A DNA stretch of 60,000 bases from Symsagittifera roscoffensis (lineage: Eukaryota > Xenacoelomorpha > Acoela > Convolutidae), in the NCBI RefSeq assembly GCF_963678635.1, contig NC_087062.1, positions 31,150,833 to 31,210,832 of the forward strand. The letters run 5' to 3'. A model generated the notes under the pieces. It ran no database searches. It saw only the letters and a list, made by a program, of their open reading frames with translations, and was not told where the DNA came from. Numbering within the stretch: the first letter of the stretch is position 1; each line of letters begins with the position of its first letter. Position numbers and translations under genes: made by a program. Of the stretch, positions 42,565 through 51,795 are shown piece after piece.

Positions 42565-44750
42565 TGGCGCAGCCAGCAGTTCCTGTGAATGAAGACAGGA
42601 CTGATCTGTTAGGTATTCCTCCTTTTTGGGCGAAACCTTCGATCAACCCGCCGTTCCTTTGGGAATCTTGGATTGGACAATTTTTCTTGGCAGTTGGGCT
42701 GAAGGATAATATAAATCCTCAGGATCTATTAGTAGAGCCCGCGGAGGTCATTGATAGAGCCCGAGAGGCTGTCGGTGCTACGGAAGATGCAGGGGAGGCG
42801 AATGCCCGGATCCTCAGAGACCAAGCGGCAGTTCGTCGAATCAATGAATTGAATATTGAGCGCAGACGAAAAGGACCTCGAATTGGCCTGAACTGGTTTT
42901 ATCACGAAGCTGAGGCCCGGCTGAAGTCACGATTGTTTTTCGCTCTGGGAAACGAAGGGAAACGACGTTTCGCAGATTCCTACCCGCACACGGACATTAG
43001 TGTTACTCCTTTTCGTGATTTTCACAATGCTTGCGAAATGCTGTTCAAGATAGAACGTGATTATACCGTCGAGCGTATCAAAATGTACAACACCATATTC
43101 ATGTTGGAAAACGATACCTTCTCTTCATTTTATGCTTGTCTCAGTGCTCAAATCGCCTTGTGTAATTGGCTCAACGCTCCGGAGAGGGATACTTTGAAAG
43201 ATCTTTTCATTGGACGAATCCGTGATGTGCATGTCCAGCAACAACTGATTAAGGCAAAAGCAGACTTGGATGACACTTTTAAACTCGCTCTGGAGTGTGA
43301 AAAGGGGGCCAGTACGTCGGCTCAGTTTCAAAAACTACTCCCGCACAATCAGTTTTCTAGCACTATAAAGGTTAAACAAGAGCCTACTTTTTCAATCCAG
43401 TCGTCCCGAGGAAAACGTAATTCCTCTCAGAACCAATTCAACCGACAAAGCACGCAAAGTAACAAAGGAAACAAAGCATGCTATTTCTGTGGCAACCCTT
43501 TTAGTCCAGATCATAGAAGGTCGTGTCCAGCTCGAGAGGTTACATGTAACCTTTGTAAGAAACGAGGTCACTTTGCCAAATGTTGTAACTCATCAAAAGG
43601 GCGTGTCAATTTGGTTGACGATAGTGAGGAAGTGTCAGATCCCCTCATCGAGTGTAATTTTATAGATGCCGATTACAATAGTGAACCGGAATACGGTGTG
43701 TTGCAACTAGAAAGTGCTGTCAGGATTGATAGTATTGAGCTCCTAAAGTCAAACAAAGGCAAACCAAGAAGCCTCAGTTTTCAGTTGCGTACAGGGCAGA
43801 GTTTCTTTTACTCAACTGTCGATACTGGAAGTCCAGTTTCGTTCCTCAACGAACAAACTTGTGATTTAATACTTCAGCGCAACCCGTCCTTCCAATTCCG
43901 CGATATTTCACGGTACCCTATAGATACTCTGTATGTCGATTATAATAAGAAACCTATTCGTCTTCTCGGCTCAGTTAGTCTCCCGATCTCTTTTAGTGGT
44001 TGGAAAGTAGAGGAGGCTTGTTTCCTTGTTTCTGAGAATCGAACCCGAAATCTGTTGGGTTTAGATTTGCAAGATCAACTGGGTGTGGTGACTACTCAAC
44101 TGAGGGCAGAATGTGTTCAGCAGCTGGAAGTTAAGGATCAGGACCCGACTTCTGACTATTGGAGCTCCTTCTTCGCCAAGAAATATGCTCATGTGTTTAG
44201 TCGCTTAGGAAGATCGAAAAATCACAAAGTGTTCACAAATTTCAAGTATCCGTTGGTACCGCGTCAAGTTAAAGGACGTAAAGTCCCGATTCATATCCAA
44301 GATAGAGTCGCTAATGAGATCAAACAATTGGTGAAGCAGGGTCACATTGAGAAATTGGATAAATCTACGACTGACTATTTCATAGCGCCCATTGTGTTGA
44401 CAGCCAAGAAGGATGGCTCGATCAAACTTGCCTTAAATGCCAAGCCGATGAATGCGCAAATCTGGAAGAATAAACACCAGATGCCAAACATTAATGAGCT
44501 TATTGATTCGGCGGCTCAGATAATCACCAAGGATCTGCCTGGTAAGGTTTGGTTTACCTCATTAGATCTGAAGTATGCCTTTAGTCAGCTACCACTATCG
44601 TCAGTTACAAGTAGTCACTGCAATTTCAATATCTTGTGTGGAGATGCTAGAGGGACCTATTGGCTTAAGACTGGGTTCTATGGTTTGAATGATATGCCAA
44701 CCGAGTTCCAGAAGGCAATGGATTGTAACTACAAGGACTGGAGTGTGTAA
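42564..44750 (+). CDS. El2 Gag, protease and N-terminal RT
   Basis: A 728-codon frame from MAQPAVPVNEDRTD. Gag capsid region includes FALGNEGKRRFADSYPH; zinc knuckles are CYFCGNPFSPDHRRSC and CNLCKKRGHFAKC (about residues 310-350). The protease has DTGSPVSFLNEQTC (about 420), followed by LLGLDLQDQLGV. RT starts with GRKVPIHIQD and includes LALNAKPMNAQIWKNKHQMP, FTSLDLKYAFSQLP (first catalytic Asp) and KTGFYGLNDMPTEFQ. Gag and Pol are in one frame without a slip site. The frame ends at a TAA created by a one-base shift just before the YLDD box, so the RT is cut. Confidence 0.9.
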   Translation: MAQPAVPVNEDRTDLLGIPPFWAKPSINPPFLWESWIGQFFLAVGLKDNINPQDLLVEPAEVIDRAREAVGATEDAGEANARILRDQAAVRRINELNIERRRKGPRIGLNWFYHEAEARLKSRLFFALGNEGKRRFADSYPHTDISVTPFRDFHNACEMLFKIERDYTVERIKMYNTIFMLENDTFSSFYACLSAQIALCNWLNAPERDTLKDLFIGRIRDVHVQQQLIKAKADLDDTFKLALECEKGASTSAQFQKLLPHNQFSSTIKVKQEPTFSIQSSRGKRNSSQNQFNRQSTQSNKGNKACYFCGNPFSPDHRRSCPAREVTCNLCKKRGHFAKCCNSSKGRVNLVDDSEEVSDPLIECNFIDADYNSEPEYGVLQLESAVRIDSIELLKSNKGKPRSLSFQLRTGQSFFYSTVDTGSPVSFLNEQTCDLILQRNPSFQFRDISRYPIDTLYVDYNKKPIRLLGSVSLPISFSGWKVEEACFLVSENRTRNLLGLDLQDQLGVVTTQLRAECVQQLEVKDQDPTSDYWSSFFAKKYAHVFSRLGRSKNHKVFTNFKYPLVPRQVKGRKVPIHIQDRVANEIKQLVKQGHIEKLDKSTTDYFIAPIVLTAKKDGSIKLALNAKPMNAQIWKNKHQMPNINELIDSAAQIITKDLPGKVWFTSLDLKYAFSQLPLSSVTSSHCNFNILCGDARGTYWLKTGFYGLNDMPTEFQKAMDCNYKDWSV
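42565..42579 (+). promoter_or_regulatory. Putative primer-binding site overlapping the gag start
   Basis: TGGCGCAGCCAGCAG begins right after the LTR and lies within gag codons 1-5. El1 has the same first 15 bases and El3 has TGGCGCAGTCAAC. TGGCGCAGTC would pair with a tRNA whose acceptor 3' strand is GACTGCG-CCA, as in some tRNA-Ser. That tRNA identity is inferred. Confidence 0.6.
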
Positions 44751-45844
44751 TTTGCTACTTGGATGACATTTTAATAGTTACGAAGGGAGATGTTCAAGAT
44801 CATAACAATTTGGTTGAGAAAGTGATGCAGAGGCTCGATGCAGAAGGCTGGGCACTGAAGTTTACTAAGTGTGAATTTTCAGTAAACCAGTTAACTTGGC
44901 TAGGTTACGTTATAAATGCGGACGGTTATTTCCCAAAATTTTCAAAGATTGATGCGATCAAGTCACTTAAACCCCCCACAACTTTGAAACAGCTTCGCTC
45001 GTTTATGGGAACGCTAAATCATCTCCAACGGTTTATACCTGACTTAGATACTTATACAGTTCATTTTCGAGAATCTTTAAAGGCATGTGATAAGCAGTCT
45101 TTTCGCTGGGGTGAGGAACAAGATAATGCCTTTAAGAGTATAATCAATCTGGTGGCTAAAATCCCCAGTTTGATCCATTACGACTCTTCAATGAAGTCTC
45201 GAGTGAAGTGTGACGCTAGCCATAACGGACTAGGAGCATGTCTTGAACAGGAGATTGAACCGGGAGTCTAGACTCCCACTGCGTTTGCTTCGCGTTTCCT
45301 CAATAATGCCGAAACGAAGTATAGTACGAATGAATTAGAGTTGTTGGCAATCGTTTGGGCGTGTGAACATTTTCGTACGTATTTGTTGGGTATTCGTTTT
45401 CAAGTGTTGACGGACCACAAAGCTATTATTTCGGCACTGAGTGAAGACTATAATAACAAGTCTTATCAGTTGCGCCTTTCGCGTTGGGCGGATCGGCTGT
45501 TACCCTTCGATTTCGAAGTTATTCATGTCCCTGGGGTTACATTAGGCATTGTAGACTATTTGTCTCGCTATCCTACTTTTTCGGCTCCGGCACCTTCTAT
45601 ATACGATGAACTTTTTGTTGTTAAGTCCATTGAGGCTTTTAACTCAGCCTTGACATTTATCAATTCATCTAACGTGATTCATTCAGTTGACGGTTTATAT
45701 CCTCAATTGCAAGAGGGCGTTGTTCCTCATATTCGGAAGCCAAATCGTTCTCTCGACCAATCAAATCACGTAATGCAAATTCGTGCTTTAAGTTTCTCAT
45801 CGATAGAGGGCGTCGAGTTATGCTGTTCAAGTGCCGACCAATAA
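44751..45844 (+). pseudogene. El2 RT catalytic region and RNase H
   Basis: Starts with CYLDDILIVTKGD (catalytic pair, 44753-44775), then LKQLRSFMGTLNHLQRF, DASHNGLGACLEQ, an in-frame TAG (45269-45271), FASRFLN, TKYSTNELELLAIVWACEHF, LTDHKAII and YLSRYPTF. The region ends at a TAA at 45842. Relative to Gag-RT it is shifted one base. The domains themselves look well preserved. Confidence 0.85.
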
Positions 45845-45870
45845 AAGACGGGTATGCAAATTAATAATCG
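45700..45870 (+). promoter_or_regulatory. Promoter-like motif cluster between RNase H and integrase
   Basis: Within 160 bp: CAAGAGGGCG (about 45710), CCAATCA (about 45757), ATGCAAAT (45773), ATAGAGGGCG (about 45803), CCAAT (45838) and ATGCAAAT (45854). El1 has the same set at the same place. The function is inferred, not shown. Confidence 0.4.
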
Positions 45871-45946
45871 TAGACCGGTTTCGCTCGCTTTAAATCATTG
45901 TCTCCGACCTGAACCGATAAGAGATAGTCACAACTCCTACTCCTGA

Positions 45947-48421
45947 AGACTTAAATTCTCAACTAGTCCACCCCCTGACTCACAACAACTACTCAACTCG
46001 GCGGCGGAACAAACAGACCTCCTCTCATTTGTTGAAAACTTTCCTTTGAGTTCCCCGAACTTCAGACGACCGAGCCCGCGTCCCACATTGAGATCTCGTC
46101 AGGTAGGACAAATCTCTCGTCAGGATCAGGTGCGTCAACACAATCGGACCCGGGAGCGTGCAGCGAAGACACGTTTTGTGGCAGCCAGAACCGTCTCAAG
46201 AAAAGAGGGTCACAGCCAACTGTTGGAGGCTATAAGGAGGTGCCGCTTATCACGACCTGGGAAAATCCATACTGCTGCTAAAGTTGGCGTGTTTGCTGTT
46301 AACGGTGGAAAACCGATCCTCTCAAAGTCCAAGAAAGAAATCGTGGGACTACCAGGGTTGTTCGACGCCGATCTTTTAGCAGAGCTCACTGAGGAAGATC
46401 GATTCCTGGGCCCGATGAAACGGGCTATTATCAATAAGGATGTTACCAGCTTCAATAAACTCGGGTCCTACATGGCTCAGTTCTGGCCCAAGGCAGCGGT
46501 CGTCAATAATTGTGTGATAGTTGACAATAAATTGGCCAATCCGGAAACTTTGAGGCAAGCCGTCCTCGCCCGTCTCCATCGGTCTCATCCTGGACAAGAA
46601 ACCATGATGTCAGCCTCAGAGTACATTTGGTGGCCGTTTTTAAATCGACAGATTGTCGATACCTGCGAGAAATGCCGCGAATGCACGTTGTATGGTAAGA
46701 ACCTTAAGCCTGTTAAAACTTTTCATACCGCTCAACCTTTATCTAATTTAACGGAGCCAATTCAGGAATTACAGTTAGATTTTGCTGGTCCTATTTTGGA
46801 TGACAAAGGTGTGAAGATTTTTCTCTTAGTATCTATTGATCGTTTCTCGAAATTTCCTTCCGTCCTTATTACAAAAAGTAATGGGGCTAAAAAGGTTATT
46901 AAATTCCTTAAATCTTACATTCAAATTCATGGATTACCTCATTCTATCAGGACTGATCATGGCTCTGGGTTTAAAAACAATTTAGTGCAACAATTTTGTT
47001 TTAGTAGAGGTATTAAACATATCCTTTCTCCTGTTGGAGATCATCGAGGTTCTGGTCTCGTTGAACGTATGATACAGACTATAAAACGCAAGTTGGGCAC
47101 GGAGAAACTTGATCTCAATTTCGCTAATTTTAAAGAGGTACTCCATCGGATAGTAGAAGACATTCGCAAGAGTAATCATTCTACACTTAAGAAGTCGCCT
47201 TTTGAGTTGCATTTTGGACGTAAGCCTAATACTGAATGGTCACAAGCTTTTCATAATGTCGTTAATTCTGATACTTCAACACAAAGACTTGAGCGCAACC
47301 TCTTAACGCCGGATCAAATTGCCAGTCAGGACTACAGTCGTGGTCGTGCAAAGGTCGTGCCGAGAGGAAGTGCCAGCCCTCAGATTGCCCCACATTTCAA
47401 CCCTATGTTTTCTCTGGAGGGAAATGTTGCTGAGAGTGAACCTTACAAAGCGTTAGCAGATCTTGCTCGGGCGGCCAATAAATGGACACAATATAAGAGA
47501 AACCTTCCGCCGGATGAAGGCAAACGAGTCCTTCAAGAGTTGTCAAGTCGTCACTCAGATCTGGCTCATTCGCTCAAAATAGGACTTTCTCGCAAAACAA
47601 TCTGTTTTGCGGAGGATCGATCAGTTATCACGCCCCCAGGGGCTCAGTCCGGCGTCCGTCGTTTACCGACTCTACAACCTCGTCGCCAGTCCAAAACAAG
47701 TAAATTGGAAACTCTTATCTTATCCGATCCTAGTCGTGTTAGAGTATTTAGAAAAATTGTAGATCGTCAGGCTGGCAAACCTCTTTTTAAGCTTGCAAAA
47801 CTCAAGATTACTCACATTACCGATCACACTTATGTTACTGACAAAGGAAAAATTTATCGAAAAAACCATGTTTGTCTTAAACCTAACTTCCGTAATAACA
47901 TTTCAGCAACTCAAAGCACATTAGGTGATCGCCTTCAAACACCAGGACTGTCTTCACGAAGTGGAGGGAAAAAGCCAATTACTCGTTCGTCTCAACCAAC
48001 TCTGTTAGAGAAACGCCCGGATTACACTAGTGTTTCCCAACCGATGGTGGTGGATCTCACTATGGACTCGTCAAGTGAGGGTTCCTCTGGCCAGAATACT
48101 CTGCAGGTGGTTCGGGAATCTACCCCAGTGGAGAAGCGACCACGGATACAAGATAACTTGCCGCCAGTCACGTTTGCTGACTCGTCTTTTCCTCTAAATC
48201 AGTCTCCAATGGATACTCTTGCTTCTTCCTCACCTATCACACAGACTGTTAACCCCACAGTAGCGAATGCCCGTTCTGAGTATTCTTCACCTGCGGATGT
48301 CGCTCCAGAGGGTTTTGTTCAACCCGCACAACATGTACCTCCAGACTCTTATTTGTCATATCCTTCTCTTTCTCTCCCGGCTCAAACCTATAGTGGACCT
48401 CTTCAGGACCTCTTCACGTAG
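45947..48421 (+). pseudogene. El2 integrase and C-terminal tail
   Basis: Open frame after TGA 45944, first Met 46046. HHCC region: LHRSHPGQETMMSASEYIWW and CEKCREC. Core: LDFAGPILD (Asp), IRTDHGSGFK (Asp) and GSGLVERMIQTIK (Glu), all present. SPFELHFGRKPNTEW follows, then a long Ser/Thr/Pro-rich tail to TAG 48419-48421. It is in the same frame as the RNase H part, separated by TAA 45842 and TGA 45944. It would give a full integrase if expressed separately. Confidence 0.85.
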
Positions 48422-48813
48422 CAAAAAGGCTACTAAATTCTTTGGGGACCCTTTACGGCACTCCGTTAAAATTGTGGAAGAAGACACACTATTGGGGGAG
48501 GAGGCAGGTGACTTACCCTCTCAGAGCAATTTTTCGTCCTCGCATTCGCCTAGAAGGTCACTTATTCGTACCGAACCCAACTGGTTACGCCGGAGGCGTC
48601 ATTCTCATCATTAATTAACAAAACTCAAGATGAAAATTGACCGTCCATCTATCAAACTTTTCAAAACTTTTGCAAAAACTTTATATACAATTTATTTTAC
48701 CACCTTGCATTTTTGCGGGATAGGGGTGCTATCTATCTAATGCTTCTCTGGGTGCTGTTTATTGATTACAAAAATTTTGTTTTTTTTCCAAAATTTTTCC
48801 CTTCCGCGGGGAA
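48422..48813 (+). other. El2 3' region between pol stop and LTR
   Basis: About 390 bp. The first 190 bp may continue the tail in another frame (a frame with SKKATKFFGDPLRHS and RRRRHSHH runs 48267-48614). The end is AT-rich and closes with the short polypurine tract GCGGGGAA. Confidence 0.4.
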
Positions 48814-49122
48814 TGTCATGAGGCGACCTTCGGTACCTCGTTTGTTCATTGTCTTTTTGCAGCCGTGCTGCTCATTTCATTACCAGTTATGTTCAAGGCC
48901 ACTGGCTTGGCCTATATTGAGTGCCACGCTGTGCGTGGTCACTCTGTTGTTTTGATATATCGATTGCTAGATGTAAATTATTCCTAAACTTTATTCAATG
49001 CTTTCTCATAGTCAGAGTTTGACTAACAAATATTAAATTGGAACCAAGAATCTAGACAACTAATCAATCAATTCACTATTACGAACAACCAAGTTTTGTC
49101 CTCTAAATCTCGGCAAATGTCA
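48814..49122 (+). repeat. 3' LTR of El2
   Basis: 309 bp, 6 differences from the 5' LTR (CATT/TGTT, ATAATG/ATATTG, ACATCG/ATATCG, CTTAG/CATAG, TAAAC/TAGAC). Followed by the duplicated CGCAT. Confidence 0.95.
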
Positions 49123-49837
49123 CGCATGTGTTCCAAACACTCGGAAAAATGTCCACACATTTTCTGTATCGTGCCTTGTACCTAAAGTAGCCTTTCATCA
49201 GCGCTACAAAAACACGAAAGATGTCATTTTTGGCTACGATAAGTTTTTAGAGTACAAAGCAGACATTGCAAAAATTGGAATGGATTTCAGAACTTACGAA
49301 ACGATTCTTGATTTCAACGCTAAGATGGTCTCAGAAATCAACAGAATTCGTGGCGCCAACAGATCACTAGACGCAGATAGCGTCAGTTATAAAGTGACAT
49401 TGAAAGCGAACGAAACTCTGTTCAAAATGGCAGCTGATTGCACGAAGGTCGTTACTAATAAGGACAGATACGAAGACGGAGTTGCCATTTTTTGTTTCGA
49501 TTCTAGAACGAATTCAAGTAATGATCATATGGACTACATCGAACAGGCAATGCACACAGCGGTGGATCATTGGCTGGGGGTGGGGGCTCGTGTATTCAGG
49601 TACCACGGGGAGGGTGAAGTGATCGGGAAGTGTGGGGAGATCCCGGTGCATTTGTGTGAGCTGAAATGGAACAAGTTTCTCATGATGGCCGCCCACTTCA
49701 CAGAAGATGTCAAATGTGAGGCACTGGACTACAGCACTCTGCCTTCTAATGGAATCATCCGCATCGCATGTGCATTCCAGCAGCGGTATCTCAGACCTAC
49801 AGACTTAGCAAGAGACCAGTTGTTTGATAAAGGGTAA
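49123..49837 (+). pseudogene. CAP/SCP-like gene, 3' part, after El2
   Basis: Resumes with the duplicated CGCAT. A frame change near 49195 joins a Cys-rich stretch to VAFHQRYKNTKDVIFGYDKFLEY, then FNAKMVSEINRIRG (start of the second CAP-like domain; the paralog at 6110 has FNAQIIGKINEIRG), ADCTKVV, DHWLGVGARVFRYHGEG, KCGEIPVHLCELKWNKFLMMAAHFTEDVKCEA and IIRIACAFQQRY, which resembles the end of a CAP domain. Stop TAA 49835-49837. The last 185 codons are an open frame. This is the longer version of the family; the gene is dead because of El2 and two or three frameshifts. Confidence 0.75.
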
Positions 49838-49842
49838 ATAAA
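49837..49842 (+). terminator. Poly(A) signal of the CAP-like pseudogene
   Basis: AATAAA overlaps the stop codon (GGGTAAATAAAAATC). It fits a very short 3' UTR. Confidence 0.4.
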
Positions 49843-50690
49843 AATCTCTGGCTTATTGGAGTCAAAATAGAAAGATGCCGGACAAGCGCCAAAACAACAA
49901 CTGTTGTCACAACAACCAATCGCAGAAGACTGAAAAAGAAGAAAAGCACTGCTGCATATTTTTTCAGAAAATTTGGCCTTTTTTATATACTCATCTTGTT
50001 AAGACTGAACTCACTTCTTTGATTCAATGTATTTATCGTTCTTTGGAGACTCTATTTTCAAGAAGGGGTAACCAATACCATGCGAGCTAAACATTACAAC
50101 TCCATCATTTGATTTTTATAACAGTGATATCTAAGTGTTGAAGTGTTTTTGGCTTTTCAGACTCTTATTATAAATAGTTAATTTTAGTATGTATTTGCTC
50201 CGACCACCGAAAGTGTGCAGGAAATTTGGATTTTTGCGTTAGTTTTTCAATGCAAAATCAGGTGTCTCAAAAAACATCGTTCGAGTTTGTGTGAATTATC
50301 ACATTGAGGTCATTTCAGTCGTATTTCGAATTGCGCTGGCAAATTCCCATTTCATAGTTTTTTACGGTGAAATCTGACGTCTTATAACCTGCCTCTCTCT
50401 ACGATCCAAAAAGGACAAAACGACAAAAAAGGAGTTCTTTTTCATTTTTTCTCTTATTCCTTTTTTTGCAAAAAAATGCGAGGATGAATCAACTTGTTCT
50501 GCTGCACAGCAATCGGCTAAATGATCTTCCTTACCTGTCATCACAGGAAAACACAGGAAATGCCAATTTTTAGCCGATAAAAAGAACTTTCAAATCACAA
50601 ACATTGGAGGATTCACGTGTGTACTTTATTTAATTAGCATAGTCATTGGCAACTTACAATCTTGATTATCAAGATGAGTTTAGCGGCTAA
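49843..50690. other. Non-coding interval
   Basis: A 71-codon plus-strand frame (49875-50090, MPDKRQNNNCCHNN) is present but has no supporting feature. Otherwise nothing recognised. Confidence 0.35.
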
Positions 50691-50768
50691 GTGGCGTTTC
50701 TAGATTGGGGAACCAGTTTTTTTTCTTCTTTTTGTTATTTTCAAATTTTGAGGTTTTTTAAAAAGAAA

Positions 50769-51086
50769 ATGAGTTCTCGAAAAAGCAGTCGAAAGAATCT
50801 CCAAACGAGAGCCGTCGCAACCATTTTCAATACTATCAAAGAAAAAGTTAGAAGTATAAAAAACAACTCAACAACAAAAAAAATCAGAAGAATAAAAACG
50901 GAATGGTGGGGAAAAACTGAGTTAAGAATATTCTAATTTTCATCTTGTGCTTTTAGTAATTATCTTTGCTGGAATTTATGTCTTAAAACTTATGATCGCA
51001 TTTGATACAAACTGTGCTTTTCCTACTTTGAGAGATTTAGGTATAAACTCGAAAAGCGGGCTGTATGTATGTATGCGTAGCTAAGA
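50769..51086 (+). pseudogene. Possible small membrane protein, basic N-terminus plus one membrane span
   Basis: A basic frame from ATG 50769 (MSSRKSSRKNLQTRAVATIF ... KTEWWGKTELRIF) ends at 50936. In another frame a clear hydrophobic span follows (HLVLLVIIFAGIYVLKLMIAF) with FDTNCAFPTLRDLGINSKSG and stop TAA near 51084. A one-base shift would join them into a type II membrane protein resembling the anchor of a Golgi enzyme. El3 inserted a few bases after its stop. Not recognised; the two halves may be unrelated. Confidence 0.3.
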
Positions 51087-51093
51087 TTGATTT

Positions 51094-51308
51094 TGATAAA
51101 ATGTTACTTTGTTGTAGCTAATTCTAAATTAAAACTATTAAAAAAAATATGGAATTAAGATGAATTAGTCGGTAAGTTAAAACATTAAAACAATGAGAGA
51201 TCATTCTCTCCGCCGGAGAGAATGGCCAATGAAGGTCATATCAGAGTGACCAGTTAATTAAACTAATATGTTTTGCAGTAATTGCAAAACATGATGTAAA
51301 TCACAACA
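51094..51308 (-). repeat. 3' LTR of El3
   Basis: 215 bp. On the minus strand it starts TGTTGTGATTTACATC after the polypurine tract AGGGGAA (51309-51315) and ends TTTTATCA. It contains a 21-bp near-perfect hairpin (ATTCTCTCCG / CGGAGAGAAT). Confidence 0.85.
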
Positions 51309-51315
51309 TTCCCCT

Positions 51316-51795
51316 AAGCAGGAAAAAAATTTTAAATTACGAATAAAATAAAGCACAATGACTAACTAAGTCTGACTCCTTTCTCCCCCTTTAAAGACGA
51401 GGAAAAGAAAAAAATTAAGCGCCGTAAATAAGGAACTGACACTAACTGAAGCGCCTCTATGGGATTAAATTCAGCAACTATAACTGTGAGAAATGATTAT
51501 CCGGATTCCGACGGATAAGGGCTGGGTTAAGAAGTTAGAATGCGAAGAAGTTGTCGCCAAGTTTTATGGGTGGATCATTGATTTGCGATACAGAAACTAT
51601 AGGGAAGTCGGCTTAGAGAAATTATAAGAGCACCAGATGATGTTTTCCTTTACTGATGGTTTATCCGAAGGATTTTTGATAGAGTACTCAAGTTTACTGA
51701 AGAACATTTTGATACCTGAAGATTAACACCGGTTTATAGGGTAATATGTGCTCCTTGATATGCCAATATAACAGAATTAGGGTAAAGCAAAATGT
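51316..51795 (-). other. El3 3' untranslated region
   Basis: 480 bp between the pol stop and the polypurine tract. No frame or motif seen. Confidence 0.5.

Larger units (their letters stand above)
42256..49122 (+). mobile_element. Ty3/gypsy LTR retrotransposon El2, complete with both LTRs
   Basis: A 6867-bp element with 309-bp LTRs that differ at 6 positions (98.1% identity), a 5-bp target duplication, gag-pol and a polypurine-like tract (GCGGGGAA, 48806-48813). The insertion is recent yet the coding region has one frameshift and three in-frame stops. It split a CAP-like gene. Confidence 0.95.

Noticed and set aside
48267-48614. Env-like third gene in El2 after pol
   Set aside because: The frame has no signal peptide, membrane span or furin-type site; it looks like a shifted continuation of the low-complexity tail.
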